DNA of 64,000 nucleotides from Labilibacter marinus (GCF_001659685.2 NZ_LXYE02000038.1:1-64000); one strand, 5' to 3'; shown: positions 1 through 9,883, counted from the first letter of the stretch. A program made the numbers and translations. The notes: generated from the sequence alone by a model not told the origin.

Positions 1-31
1 TAATATTAATATATAACCTATTTGAAAAAAA

Positions 32-1147
32 ATGAAAATAACCCTATTAGTATTAATTCTAGTATTGCATAACCTTTTTTGTTTCGCGCAGGATAATAAA
101 GAAGGTTTGTTCAAAGATTCGTTAGATAATGCTTTTGATATGAGCAGGTTTCTTACCGAAAAGAAAGGGGTGATGCCAGTTCCTATGGTAATTACAGAAC
201 CTGCAATAGGGTATGGAGGAGGATTAGGGCTAGGGTATTTTCATGGTTCTATCATGGAGAAAGGAAATATTCCAGATATATCTGGCGGTTTTGGAGGATT
301 GACAGATAATGGTACTTGGATGGCTGGAGTATTTCATGCTGGCTTTTGGAAAGAAGACCATATTAGGTATATGGGAGTATTGGGTAAAGGCTATATCAAC
401 TACAACTATTATGGTCCTAATAATATTTTGCCTAAACCTGTGGAAATGAACCTAGATACGTGGATATTAATTCAGCAAATTAAGTTTCGCATTAAAGAAT
501 CTAATTTTTTTCTAGGCTCAAGATATTTCTATTATGGAGGAACCAATACCCTACAATTCCCTATTGATATTCCTGCTTTTAGTGGCAAGAGTTTTGAGTC
601 TACATTGAGTGAATTATCATTAATGGTAGATTATGATAGTAGAGATAATGTATTTTCTCCTACCAAAGGGGTTTATGCTCAAGTAGAGGGAACCTATAGC
701 GATAAATGGTTAGGAGGATCTGATATGTATGGAAGGTTATTTGGGACTTTTCAGGCCTTTGGTGAAGTGAGTGATCAGTTGAATGTTGGTGTTCGATTCG
801 AAACACAATATGCTAGTGAAGACACCCCTTTTTGGGCGATTCCGGGAATTAATATGCGGGGAGTGCCTGCTGCTAAATACCAAGGCAATAAAACCAACCT
901 GCTGGAAGTACAGATGAATTATAGACTGAATTCAAGATGGGAGCTTTTAGGCTTTTCCGGCGTGGGAGTTACCTCTCCTTTGGAGGATAATAGTAGAGTT
1001 AGTAATAAGTCAGTACAAACTGTTGGAACTGGATTTAGGTATTTGGTGGCTCGCGTATTTGGGTTAACTGGAGGAACAGATTTTGCTTGGAGCAACAACA
1101 ATGACTTTGCATTTTATTTTGTTGTTGGTCATGCTTGGGCGAGGTGA
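32..1147 (+). CDS. Outer-membrane beta-barrel protein, BamA/TamA (Omp85 surface antigen)-like
   Basis: This 371-residue protein starts with a Sec signal peptide (hydrophobic stretch about residues 4-18, ending near CFAQ). The rest is rich in alternating aromatic and glycine strands, as in an outer-membrane barrel. It has the surface-antigen style segment DYDSRDNVFSPTKGVYAQVEG at about 200-220, where the D-x-R-D-N and P-x-x-G pattern is typical of Omp85 C-terminal barrels, and it ends in an aromatic/arginine strand. No POTRA domains are visible, so it resembles the short barrel-only members common in Bacteroidota rather than BamA itself. Substrate and partners cannot be told. Its stop is followed within 13 bp by the convergent RemB/Wzi-like gene. 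The ATG at 32 is the only start that keeps the signal peptide. Confidence 0.75.
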   Translation: MKITLLVLILVLHNLFCFAQDNKEGLFKDSLDNAFDMSRFLTEKKGVMPVPMVITEPAIGYGGGLGLGYFHGSIMEKGNIPDISGGFGGLTDNGTWMAGVFHAGFWKEDHIRYMGVLGKGYINYNYYGPNNILPKPVEMNLDTWILIQQIKFRIKESNFFLGSRYFYYGGTNTLQFPIDIPAFSGKSFESTLSELSLMVDYDSRDNVFSPTKGVYAQVEGTYSDKWLGGSDMYGRLFGTFQAFGEVSDQLNVGVRFETQYASEDTPFWAIPGINMRGVPAAKYQGNKTNLLEVQMNYRLNSRWELLGFSGVGVTSPLEDNSRVSNKSVQTVGTGFRYLVARVFGLTGGTDFAWSNNNDFAFYFVVGHAWAR

Positions 1148-1159
1148 TTTATACTGATT

Positions 1160-2773
1160 TTAAAAATCAGTATAAATACTTTTAATACTAGTACGAACCG
1201 CAAACCATACCATCTTTGTATTCATGGTTTCTAGGTCATTTTTCTCGGTTCTAAATCTTCCACCCATGGCAATATTTAAATTGTTACGAGGGTTAATCAA
1301 GTAACTTACACTACCATCTAAATACATCAAGTTAGTTTTTAAACCCTGTCCAATAAAATGACCATAGTCGCCAGGACGTAATTGGTTATTTTTGTATATG
1401 TTTTTACCATAACTAACATCATCATCAAAGTCTTTCCCATACATGGCTGCCATTATCTCCGCATTAAATATCCATCTTTTATATTGGTACTTTACTTTTG
1501 TAATGCTTTCTCTAAAGTTGGCTCCAAGTGGGTGTGCTAGTTCTTGATTATAATGTCCGTAATTAGTGATGGTTTCTCTATGAGAATAGGTATAAGGTCT
1601 TACTTGATTGTATTCTGTTAAGAAGTCTAATTTGTTAATGCCGAATAAACTGAAGCTTTTAAAGCCTAGCTGAAAACCTTGTTTGTTTGCCCACCATTTA
1701 TTACCACTAAATACCTCGTCAAACTTAAATTCTCCCAATACAAATTGTCCGTAAAATGCACTGTTGTTACCCACAATATATTTGGCATTAAAACCCATTG
1801 TCATATTATCTGGAGAGCCCAAAGAATATTCAACAGGCCTAAAAAAGATAACTGGATTAAGATAAGCTAACTCAAAATTTCGTTGTCCCATCGTATCTTG
1901 AGCTGCCCAAACTACACTTTCAAATAGCCCTAAGGAAAGTCGATTACCGATATTAAAATTTAAATACTGAGAAGCAGAATACTTTTCAAGATATCGAGTA
2001 TCATTAGCTTCAAGGGTGGGGTCTATATTTAAATCGCGGTGTTGCGCCCACATCACATGATAATGTACTTTATTAAAATCAGCAGAAAATTTCAGGTATG
2101 GATAACTATAAGAATTATCCGATAATAATAAAGAACGGTAACCATCTCCAATAAAATGCTTGCTACTTCCAATCTGAAAGTTAAACCAGTTGCCTGGTGA
2201 GTATGAGATAAAACCAGTGGCTTGCGAATAGTCATTCTCTAAAGTTCCATATTCTTTGGTTTTTCCTTGTCCAGGTACCACCTTACGCTCGGCTATAAAA
2301 GCATCCATATAGTTAGGGAACTTAGCTTGGTTTTCCAGAAAATCGGTATAGAAATAAAAGTCATCGCCAAATGTTCCTTCAATATAAAAACCACGGGTAT
2401 TATTCATCGTGTTTTTGCCATCTTCAAACTCTTTACCCAGGCCTAAATCAAATAATGGATTAATTTTAATATTCACCCCATTTTTATCCCATTGCAATAA
2501 ATCATCATGCAATATTCTTTTCCAAAAATTAAGGTGCCCCGAAGGTGTTTTTATTCCATCATATAATAATGAATCGACATCAACAATAGCTTCTATTCTG
2601 CTTAAATCGTAAGAACGAACCGAAGTGTGTATATTAATGCCTGGCTTATATAGTTCTCTTTCTAATGGGTTGAAATCAGGATTGTTATAGTGGCTAACTT
2701 TTTGAGCATTACTTTGTGTTAAAACAAAAAAAGCAAGTGCAGTAAGTACAATTAACTTATATAGCTTCATCAT
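1160..2773 (-). CDS. Capsule assembly Wzi-like / gliding protein RemB-like outer-membrane protein
   Basis: The 537-residue product has an N-terminal signal peptide (about residues 1-23, ending SNAQ). It then shows a long beta-barrel-like sequence with repeated aromatic strands, e.g. the region around residues 125-260 with FYFYTDFLENQ and FQIGSSKHFIGDGYRSLLLS. That second segment matches my memory of the Wzi-like/RemB family of Bacteroidota, whose members sit in the outer membrane and act in capsule attachment or surface motility. The gene lies 7 bp downstream of a family-2 glycosyltransferase on the same strand, so the two are probably co-transcribed, which fits a role in surface polysaccharide. 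Two adjacent methionines make the exact start uncertain by one codon. Confidence 0.7.
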   Translation of the reverse strand: MMKLYKLIVLTALAFFVLTQSNAQKVSHYNNPDFNPLERELYKPGINIHTSVRSYDLSRIEAIVDVDSLLYDGIKTPSGHLNFWKRILHDDLLQWDKNGVNIKINPLFDLGLGKEFEDGKNTMNNTRGFYIEGTFGDDFYFYTDFLENQAKFPNYMDAFIAERKVVPGQGKTKEYGTLENDYSQATGFISYSPGNWFNFQIGSSKHFIGDGYRSLLLSDNSYSYPYLKFSADFNKVHYHVMWAQHRDLNIDPTLEANDTRYLEKYSASQYLNFNIGNRLSLGLFESVVWAAQDTMGQRNFELAYLNPVIFFRPVEYSLGSPDNMTMGFNAKYIVGNNSAFYGQFVLGEFKFDEVFSGNKWWANKQGFQLGFKSFSLFGINKLDFLTEYNQVRPYTYSHRETITNYGHYNQELAHPLGANFRESITKVKYQYKRWIFNAEIMAAMYGKDFDDDVSYGKNIYKNNQLRPGDYGHFIGQGLKTNLMYLDGSVSYLINPRNNLNIAMGGRFRTEKNDLETMNTKMVWFAVRTSIKSIYTDF

Positions 2774-2780
2774 GATGGAT

Positions 2781-3530
2781 TTAGTTTCTTTTTAAGAATT
2801 GAGGTAATTTAGAAAGATTTTTCCATATTAATGATAGGATAGAACCAACATTATTGTCTTTTAATGCCTTTAAATCTTCTTTCATTTTAATGATTATATT
2901 ACCTACATTTTGATTGCTTGTACCTCCAATGCGCATGCGGGTAATTACCAGTGGCAAATAATGGGCTTTAAAATTAGGGCGCGAAAATAATCGAAGAATA
3001 AAATCATAGTCTGCAGCAATTTTAAAATCTAATCGAAAGGGGCCGATTTCTTGGTATACTTTTTTACGCACAAAAAGAGTTGGGTGAGGAGGCATCCAGC
3101 CCGCTTTTAATAAGGAAGGTTTAAATGCTTTACTCTTCCAGTAACGTACTACTTTTTTAGGGTCTTGGAATTGAACATATTCCAAATCTCCATAGGTAGC
3201 TTCAGTTTGGTTATTTGTAAATGTTTGCATGACGGTTTCAATGGTATAATCATCATCTAGTAAATCATCGGCATGCAAAATACCGATAACATCTCCCGTA
3301 GCCATGTTAATACCTTTGTTCAATGCGTCGTATATTCCCTTATCTTCTTCAGAAACAAATTGTTGAATGAACGGTTTGTACTTTTCAACTATTTCTAGAG
3401 TATTATCCGTAGATCCACCATCAATTATAATGTATTCAATATGTGCATAAGTTTGGTTAATTAATGATTGAATAGCACTTTCTAAAGTTTTACCTGCATT
3501 ATAGGTAGCTGTAATAATTGAAATTGTCAT
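2781..3530 (-). CDS. Family 2 glycosyltransferase (GT-A fold)
   Basis: A complete small GT2 enzyme of 249 residues. The nucleotide-sugar binding start is SIITATYNAGKTLESAI (residues 3-19). The conserved DGGSTDNT follows at about 38-45, and the metal-binding acidic motif HADD at about 86-89. A later segment, GPFRLDFKIAADYDFILRL, matches the acceptor-side motif of the WcaE/WfgS-like subgroup. It probably adds one sugar to a capsular or exopolysaccharide repeat at the cytoplasmic face of the inner membrane; the sugar cannot be deduced. It is upstream of the Wzi/RemB-like gene with 7 bp between them, suggesting a two-gene unit. No other polysaccharide synthesis genes lie nearby. Confidence 0.85.
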   Translation of the reverse strand: MTISIITATYNAGKTLESAIQSLINQTYAHIEYIIIDGGSTDNTLEIVEKYKPFIQQFVSEEDKGIYDALNKGINMATGDVIGILHADDLLDDDYTIETVMQTFTNNQTEATYGDLEYVQFQDPKKVVRYWKSKAFKPSLLKAGWMPPHPTLFVRKKVYQEIGPFRLDFKIAADYDFILRLFSRPNFKAHYLPLVITRMRIGGTSNQNVGNIIIKMKEDLKALKDNNVGSILSLIWKNLSKLPQFLKRN

Positions 3531-3592
3531 TATAAAGGTTTAAAAACAGCCACAAAAATGGCAGCTTTTATTAAATATTACAATGATTAAAA

Positions 3593-3624
3593 ATAAAAAA
3601 GCCAGAAAGAAAGTCTCTCTGGCT
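3593..3624 (-). terminator. Rho-independent terminator of the M13 peptidase gene
   Basis: Read on the minus strand, a stem AGCCAGA/TCTGGCT (plus positions 3600-3606 and 3618-3624) with an 11-nt loop is followed by TTTTTTA. It lies about 26 bp after the stop codon of the peptidase gene. Confidence 0.7.
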
Positions 3625-3649
3625 AATTATGAATAATTAAGGTGTTGGT

Positions 3650-5701
3650 TTACCAGATGTTAACTCTGCTTTCCTTATTTAAAAACATCTGAGAATTCTC
3701 AGTAAGTTCATATGTTTTGTAGAACGCATCAAAGTTACGCAAAGCTCCATTCACTCTGAATTCACCCAATGAGTGAACATCGGTTTTTGTTCTTCTTAGT
3801 TTTTCCTTATCGCGGATATTTTGCGCCCAGATATTGGCATAACTAATCATAAATCTTTGTTTATGATTAAGACCATCTATATCTACAATATCTCCTTTGT
3901 CTTTAATGGCAGTTTGGTAGGCAGCATATGAAATATTTAAGCCTCCTAAATCTGCAATATTTTCTCCAAGAGTTAATTCTCCATTGGCATATACAGTATC
4001 TTTAATTTGATACTGATTGAATTGCTCCACCAATACCTGAGTACGCGTGGCAAATTTTGCCGAATCCTCAGCGGTCCACCATGTACTTAGGTTACCATGT
4101 TTATCGTATTTAGCACCTTGGTCGTCAAAACCGTGCGTCATTTCATGTCCGATAACTACACCGATTGCACCATAATTTACAGCATCATCACCATCTAAGT
4201 AAAAGAACGGCGGTTGAAGAATAGCAGCAGGAAATACAACTTCGTTACCTGTTGGGCTGTAATAGGCATTCACCATCTGCGGAAACATATGCCACTCTTC
4301 GGTGTCCACTGGCTTTCCAATTTTATTCATGCTATAAGCAAAATCAAAACGATTGGATGCTAAAACATTACTTACATACGAATTGGGTTCAATGTCTAGT
4401 CCACTATAGTCTCTCCATTTATTAGGATAACCAATTTTTACCTTAATGGCATTTAGTTTATCCTTGGCAGCAATTTTGGTATCCGCACTCATCCATTCCA
4501 GCTGATCTATTCTTTGGGCAAATCCAATGCGTAAGTTTTCCACCAATACTTCCATACGTTGTTTCGCTTCTGGTGGGAAATAACGCTCCACAAACAATTG
4601 TCCCACAGCTTCTCCTAAGGCATTTCCGGTAACACCTTGTACTAGTTTCCATCGTGGCTCCATCATTTCCTTTCCTTGAATCACCTTACCGTATAATTCA
4701 AAGTGTGCATTGACATAAGATGACGAAAGATAAGCGCTTAATGAGCGAATGGTCAATGCTTTTAAATAGCTCTTCCATGTATTCAAATCTTGATTCGAGA
4801 TCAAGTTTTCAAGTTCTTTTAAATAAGCAGTTTGATTTACGTTAACTTCTTTAGGTGTTTCATGTCCTAGTCCTTCAAAATATGCATTCCAATTAATTCC
4901 CGGATATTCAGTATTTAACTCTTCTCCTTTAATTTTATTGTAAGTCAGGTGCGGATCTCTATTTTTTAATCGAGTGTATGATGCTTCTGCCAGCAACTTT
5001 TCAAAAGTAATAATCTGCTTTGCATTCACTTCCGAAGAAGCTTCATCCTCGCCAGAGAAGGAAAGAACCTTTTCTAAATAGGCGTGATATGCAGCTCTAA
5101 TTTCTATGCTAGCGTCATCATCTTCTAGGTAATAATCTCTATCGGGTAAACCTAAACCACCTTGATAAATACCAGCAATATTTATGGTGCTATTTTTTTC
5201 ATCGGCTGAAGCATAATAGTAAAACAAGGGGTTAAGCTGAAGACTATGCATATAACCAATCGTTTTAGCTAGCTCGATAGGGGAATTTATCTGAGTTATT
5301 TGGTCTAAAATAAATTGAATATTTGCTAAGCCTTCCTTTTCAATGGCTAATGTATCCATTCCTGAGGCGTAAAAATCACCTATCTTTTGAGCTACACTTC
5401 CTTTTTCTTTGCTTCCTTTAGCGGCTTCGGCAAATAAAGTTTTTAATTTATTTCGATTATTTTCTAACAATATGTCAAACCAGCCAAAGCGACTTTTATC
5501 ATCTGGTATAGGGTTTGAATCCATCCAATTTGTATTTACATATCTAAAAAAATCATCGCCTGGCTGAATCGATTGGGTTAATGTTTCTTTCTTGAAATCA
5601 GGTTTTTGTAGCTGAGTTTTGTTTTCTGGTTGGGAGCATCCAGTAAACAAAATAACCAAAGCTATCACCGTGCTTTTAATTATTGGGTACGACATTTGCA
5701 T
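3650..5701 (-). CDS. M13 family zinc metallopeptidase (neprilysin/PepO-like), predicted lipoprotein
   Basis: This is a full-length M13 endopeptidase of about 683 residues. It carries the zinc motif HEMTH within VVIGHEMTHGFDDQG (about residue 518-522 of the chosen product) and the second zinc ligand in GENIADLGG (ExxxD). The usual NAYY substrate-binding segment is present (VNAYYSPTGNEVVFPA). A lipobox LFTGC near the N-terminus predicts export and lipid anchoring, probably periplasmic or on the cell surface, where it would cleave peptides. A longer start at 5758 exists, but it would put a second hydrophobic stretch in front of the lipoprotein signal, so I prefer the ATG at 5701; 5695 is also possible. 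A terminator follows the gene. Confidence 0.88.
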   Translation of the reverse strand: MQMSYPIIKSTVIALVILFTGCSQPENKTQLQKPDFKKETLTQSIQPGDDFFRYVNTNWMDSNPIPDDKSRFGWFDILLENNRNKLKTLFAEAAKGSKEKGSVAQKIGDFYASGMDTLAIEKEGLANIQFILDQITQINSPIELAKTIGYMHSLQLNPLFYYYASADEKNSTINIAGIYQGGLGLPDRDYYLEDDDASIEIRAAYHAYLEKVLSFSGEDEASSEVNAKQIITFEKLLAEASYTRLKNRDPHLTYNKIKGEELNTEYPGINWNAYFEGLGHETPKEVNVNQTAYLKELENLISNQDLNTWKSYLKALTIRSLSAYLSSSYVNAHFELYGKVIQGKEMMEPRWKLVQGVTGNALGEAVGQLFVERYFPPEAKQRMEVLVENLRIGFAQRIDQLEWMSADTKIAAKDKLNAIKVKIGYPNKWRDYSGLDIEPNSYVSNVLASNRFDFAYSMNKIGKPVDTEEWHMFPQMVNAYYSPTGNEVVFPAAILQPPFFYLDGDDAVNYGAIGVVIGHEMTHGFDDQGAKYDKHGNLSTWWTAEDSAKFATRTQVLVEQFNQYQIKDTVYANGELTLGENIADLGGLNISYAAYQTAIKDKGDIVDIDGLNHKQRFMISYANIWAQNIRDKEKLRRTKTDVHSLGEFRVNGALRNFDAFYKTYELTENSQMFLNKESRVNIW

Positions 5702-5953
5702 GATATTATTTTTATAAAATTTGAGCAACAAAAGTACCCTATTCAAAAGATATTTCACAATTACAGAACCATTTTTAAAATTGCTTGTTTATAAATCGAA
5801 TAATGCCAACAAATAGATATATGATTAGTATGAGATATGTCACTAGTGGTATTTTTTAGTAAACAAAATGTATAACTAACTTAGAATTATATTACAGAAA
5901 TACTACCAGAGTTTTTGTAATAGATAATTAGAACAAATATTAAATAAAACAAT

Positions 5954-7264
5954 ATGTCAACATTTGAAATTCTTATGCCCAAAATGGGCGAGAGCGTTGA
6001 AGAAGCAACAATTACTAAATGGTTTGTTTCCGTAGGAGATAAAATTGAAGAGGATGATGTGCTGTTGGAAATAGCAACAGATAAGGTCGACTCTGAAATT
6101 CCTTCTCCAGTGGAAGGAATTGTGAAAGAAATATTATACGAAACGGATGCTTTAGTACCTGTTGGTAAACCAGTAGCTATCATTTCTTTAGAAGGTGAAG
6201 ATGGTGGATCTGATGACGGTGCAGAACCAGCTGCGACGGCAGAGGTTGAAAAATCTGTAGAGGCAGCGGTTGAAGAAACTGCAAGTGCACCAGCACAAGA
6301 TTTTGCTGAATCGGATAAATTCTATTCTCCATTGGTAAAAAGCATTGCTAAAGAAGAAGGCGTTTCTGTTCAAGAGTTAGACAGTATTAAAGGTACAGGT
6401 CAAAATAATAGAGTCACTAAAAATGATATTCTAGCATTTGTATCTGATAAAACTTCAGGAAGTGCAGCGCCTAAAGCGGCTAGTGCTCCTAAAGCTAGTC
6501 CAGCACCTACGCCTGCTGCAGCTCCAATTCAACGTCCGCCTGTTTCAGTAAGCGGAGAAGATGAAATTGTTCAGATGGATCGTATGCGTAAAATTATTGC
6601 CGACCATATGGTAATGTCAAAACAAGTTTCTCCGCATGTTACAGCTGTAGTAGAAGTTGACATGACTAATATTGTATTGTGGCGTAATAAAAATAAGGCC
6701 GCTTATCAAGAGAAGTATGGTGAGAAAATTACTTTCACGCCAATATTCTTTGAAGCTACAGCTAAAGCTTTACGCGACTTCCCAGGTGTTAATGCTTCTG
6801 TGGATGGAGATAATATTATTTATCGCAAAAATGTAAATATCGGAATGGCGGTTGCTTTACCTAGTGGTAACTTAATTGTTCCAGTAATTAAACAAGCCGA
6901 TTATAAAAACCTAGCAGGTTTAACTTCTGATGTAAATAGATTAGCAGGATTAGCGCGTAATAACAAATTGGCGCCAGATGATATTCAAGGTGGTACATTT
7001 ACCATTACTAACTTTGGTTCGTTTAAAAACATTATCGGAACGCCTATTATCAATCAACCTCAGGTTGCTATTTTAGCGGTAGGTGCTATCGAGAAAAAAC
7101 CTGCAGTGATCGAAACCCCTACGGGAGATGTTATTGGCATTCGTCATAAAATGTTCTTATCACTTTCGTACGACCACAGAATTGTGGATGGTTCATTAGG
7201 TGGTAACTTCTTAAGAAGAATAGGTGATTACCTTGAGCAATTTGATATTGATAGGGCTCTTTAA
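5954..7264 (+). CDS. bkdB: 2-oxoacid dehydrogenase E2 (dihydrolipoamide acyltransferase), probably branched-chain type
   Basis: The 436-residue protein is an E2 core enzyme. Residues 1-77 form a lipoyl domain with the modified lysine K44 in EIATDKVDSEI. An Ala/Pro/acid linker follows. A peripheral subunit-binding domain lies at about 122-163 (SPLVKSIAKEEGVSVQELDSI), then a second Ala/Pro linker, and from about 200 the catalytic acyltransferase domain with the active-site HxxxDG (YDHRIVDGS, H near 406). It transfers acyl groups from E1 to CoA in the cytoplasm. It is 30 bp upstream of the fused E1 gene, so the two form an operon. The fused E1 arrangement is more usual for the branched-chain complex, but a pyruvate or acetoin substrate cannot be excluded. 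No E3 gene is in the window. Confidence 0.88.
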   Translation: MSTFEILMPKMGESVEEATITKWFVSVGDKIEEDDVLLEIATDKVDSEIPSPVEGIVKEILYETDALVPVGKPVAIISLEGEDGGSDDGAEPAATAEVEKSVEAAVEETASAPAQDFAESDKFYSPLVKSIAKEEGVSVQELDSIKGTGQNNRVTKNDILAFVSDKTSGSAAPKAASAPKASPAPTPAAAPIQRPPVSVSGEDEIVQMDRMRKIIADHMVMSKQVSPHVTAVVEVDMTNIVLWRNKNKAAYQEKYGEKITFTPIFFEATAKALRDFPGVNASVDGDNIIYRKNVNIGMAVALPSGNLIVPVIKQADYKNLAGLTSDVNRLAGLARNNKLAPDDIQGGTFTITNFGSFKNIIGTPIINQPQVAILAVGAIEKKPAVIETPTGDVIGIRHKMFLSLSYDHRIVDGSLGGNFLRRIGDYLEQFDIDRAL

Positions 7265-7294
7265 TCTATTAACATACATTAAAACTTAAGGAAT

Positions 7295-9343
7295 ATGAGT
7301 AACGAAGTAAAAGATATATATAAAATAAAAACAACCGATAAGGAAACACTTTTAAAATGGTATCATCTTCTTAAATTAGGAAGAAGCCTGGATGAACGTG
7401 CTCCTAATTATTTGAAACAAGCTATCGGTTGGTCGTATCATGCACCTGCTGCAGGTCATGATGCTATTCAATTGGCTATAGGTCAGAATTTTGATAGAAG
7501 TAAGGATCATTTATTTCCTTATTATAGAGATCTAATGACTTGTTTATCTGCTGGTTTGTCTGCTGAAGAAATTATCTACAATGGTATTTCAAAAGATGCT
7601 GATGTAGCTGGAGGTGGTCGACATATGTCAAATCACTTTGCTAAGCCAGCGTGGAATATTCATAATGTGTCGTCATGTACAGGTAACCATACCTTACATG
7701 CTGCGGGTATCGCCAGAGCTATTAAGACTTATAAGTCTAAAGGTGTAGCTATTAGTTCTCAAGGAGAATCTTCTGTTTCGGAAGGTTATGTTTATGAGGC
7801 TATCAATGGAGCTTCTAACGAGCAGCTTCCTGTGGTGTTTGTATTTCAGGATAATGGTTATGGAATTTCAGTTCCTAAAAAGGACCAAACAGCTAACCGT
7901 AAAGTAGCCAAGAATTTTGAAGGGATGAAAAACCTCAAAATTTTATACTGTAATGGTAAAGATGTTTTCGATTCGATGAATGTAATGGCGGAAGCTGTTC
8001 GTTGGGCACAGGAAGAGCAAAAACCTGTTATTGTGCATGCCAACTGTGTGCGTATTCACTCTCACTCCAATTCGGATAGACATGAGCTTTATAGAGATAA
8101 GGCTGAGTTGAATTATGTGCAGGAGTATGATCCAATTGCTAAGTTCAGAAGATTATTGGTTCGTTACGAGCGTGCTACCAATGAGGAGTTGGATGCTATA
8201 GATGTTGAAGTAAAAGCTGAAGTAAAAGCAGCACATAAAAAAGGATTAGCAGCGCCACATCCTGCACCAGAAAGTATTCATGATTTTGTATTTGCACCTG
8301 CTTATGTGCCTCAGAAATTTCCTGAGGGATTACATAACGAGGAAGGCGAACCGAAGAAATTAATTGAAGCTTTAAATGGTACGCTAAAAGAAGAGTTTAG
8401 AAGAAATCCGGATACTTATATTTGGGGGCAAGATATGGCCAACAAAGACAAAGGTGGAATTTTTAATGTATCAAAAGGTTTACAGCAGGAGTTTGGGCGT
8501 GAACGAGTTTTTAATGCGCCAATTGCTGAAGATTATATTATGGGTACAGCCAATGGTATGTCGCGTTATAACAAGGATATTCGTATTGTAGTTGAAGGTG
8601 CTGAGTTTGCTGATTATTTTTGGCCTGCCATGGAACAATTTGTAGAAACCACGCATGAGTATTGGAGAACCAAAGGTCAGTATTCGCCTAATATTACTGT
8701 GCGATTAGCTTCGGGTGGTTATATTGGTGGTGGATTATATCACTCTCAAAATATTGAAGGTGCGTTAACTACCTTCCCAGGTGTACGTGTTGTTTATCCA
8801 TCTTATGCAGATGATGCTGCCGGATTATTAAGAACAGCCATGCGCTCTGAGGGTATGACATTATTCTTAGAACCTAAAGCACTTTATAACTCTCCGAAAG
8901 CAGCCACTCCAATTCCAGAGGAGTTTGAAGTTCCTTACGGAAAAGCAAGAATTAGAAGAGAAGGTAGTGATTTAACTATTATTACTTATGGTAATACTAC
9001 ACATATGTGTGTTGATGCCGCTAATCAATTGAATGACGAAGGTATTGGTAATATTGAAGTTATTGACTTACGTTCTTTGTTACCACTGGATGAAGAAACC
9101 ATTTTAGCGTCTATTAAAAAGACTTCTAGAGTGTTGGTTGTACATGAAGATAAGGTGTTCTCAGGATTTGGAGGAGAAGTGTCAGCAACTATTACGGATT
9201 TAGGCTTTGAGTATTTAGATGCGCCTATAAAACGTGTAGGTTCTACTTTTACTCCAGTAGGATTTAACCGTACTTTAGAGGCTGCAACACTACCTAATGT
9301 TCAAAAAATTAAGGATGCTGCAATCGAATTATTGGCTTATTAA
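7295..9343 (+). CDS. 2-oxoacid dehydrogenase E1, fused alpha and beta subunits
   Basis: The 682-residue product joins both halves of a heterodimeric thiamine-diphosphate E1 in one chain. Residues about 1-335 are the alpha part, with the ThDP-binding region SSQGESSVSEGYVYEAIN followed by VFVFQDNGYGIS (G-x-x ... N-N style motif). Residues about 350-682 are the beta part, with FNAPIAEDYIMGTANGMS and VIDLRSLLPLDEETI. Fused E1 proteins of this size are widespread in Bacteroidota and are usually annotated as 2-oxoisovalerate dehydrogenase. It decarboxylates the oxoacid and acylates the lipoyl arm of the E2 encoded just upstream. The flavodoxin gene begins 11 bp after its stop, so it may be in the same transcript. 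Confidence 0.88.
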   Translation: MSNEVKDIYKIKTTDKETLLKWYHLLKLGRSLDERAPNYLKQAIGWSYHAPAAGHDAIQLAIGQNFDRSKDHLFPYYRDLMTCLSAGLSAEEIIYNGISKDADVAGGGRHMSNHFAKPAWNIHNVSSCTGNHTLHAAGIARAIKTYKSKGVAISSQGESSVSEGYVYEAINGASNEQLPVVFVFQDNGYGISVPKKDQTANRKVAKNFEGMKNLKILYCNGKDVFDSMNVMAEAVRWAQEEQKPVIVHANCVRIHSHSNSDRHELYRDKAELNYVQEYDPIAKFRRLLVRYERATNEELDAIDVEVKAEVKAAHKKGLAAPHPAPESIHDFVFAPAYVPQKFPEGLHNEEGEPKKLIEALNGTLKEEFRRNPDTYIWGQDMANKDKGGIFNVSKGLQQEFGRERVFNAPIAEDYIMGTANGMSRYNKDIRIVVEGAEFADYFWPAMEQFVETTHEYWRTKGQYSPNITVRLASGGYIGGGLYHSQNIEGALTTFPGVRVVYPSYADDAAGLLRTAMRSEGMTLFLEPKALYNSPKAATPIPEEFEVPYGKARIRREGSDLTIITYGNTTHMCVDAANQLNDEGIGNIEVIDLRSLLPLDEETILASIKKTSRVLVVHEDKVFSGFGGEVSATITDLGFEYLDAPIKRVGSTFTPVGFNRTLEAATLPNVQKIKDAAIELLAY

Positions 9344-9354
9344 ACAAACTAATT

Positions 9355-9861
9355 ATGAAGAAAATAGGATTATTTTATAGTTTTAATTCAGTCAAGACAA
9401 AGCAACAAGCCCAAAAGATTATTGCTGGTATTGGCGAAGGAAATGTAGAAGTGGTTAATGTGGAAGAGGCAACTCAAGAGCAGTTTTTAACCTATAGTAA
9501 TTTCATATTGGCTGTGCCTACCTGGTTTGATGGTGAGCTTCCTAATTATTGGGACGAGTTTTTGCCTTCCGTAGAAGATGACTCATTAAAAGGAAAAACA
9601 TTTGCTCTATACGGAGGTGGTGATCAGAAAGGTTACCCTGAAAATTTTGTGGATGGTATTGGTACTATGGCTGATTTTTTAGAAGCTAGAGGTGGTAAAG
9701 TTATTGGTCATACCTCTACAGATGGATATGAGTTTGAGGGTTCAAAAGCGCAAAGAGGAGATAAGTTTGTAGGTCTTGCTTTGGATATTGAAAATCAGGC
9801 GGCCTTATCTGATGAAAGAATTTCGAATTGGGTAGAAGGTTTAAAAAAGGATTTTAAGTAA
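9355..9861 (+). CDS. fldA: Flavodoxin, FldA type (long chain)
   Basis: A 168-residue flavodoxin. The N-terminal FMN phosphate loop is a variant (IGLFYSFNSVKTKQQAQ, residues 4-20, where many flavodoxins have G-S-x-T-G-N-T-E). The isoalloxazine-stacking loops are recognisable: VPTWFDGELPNYWDEF (about 58-73) and ALYGGGDQKGYPENFVDG (about 87-104). The insertion before the last helix makes it a long-chain form. It would carry low-potential electrons in the cytoplasm. It follows the E1 gene by 11 bp and is closed by a strong terminator, so it is the last gene of an E2-E1-flavodoxin unit. The changed phosphate loop (Phe-Asn-Ser in place of Thr-Gly-Asn) is the one oddity. Confidence 0.85.
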   Translation: MKKIGLFYSFNSVKTKQQAQKIIAGIGEGNVEVVNVEEATQEQFLTYSNFILAVPTWFDGELPNYWDEFLPSVEDDSLKGKTFALYGGGDQKGYPENFVDGIGTMADFLEARGGKVIGHTSTDGYEFEGSKAQRGDKFVGLALDIENQAALSDERISNWVEGLKKDFK

Positions 9862-9883
9862 CTACAACATAAAGTTAAATTTG

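Noticed and set aside
5887-6373. Minus-strand frames over the start of the E2 gene
   Set aside because: They are antisense to a well-supported lipoyl domain and have low-complexity Ser/Cys/Phe composition.
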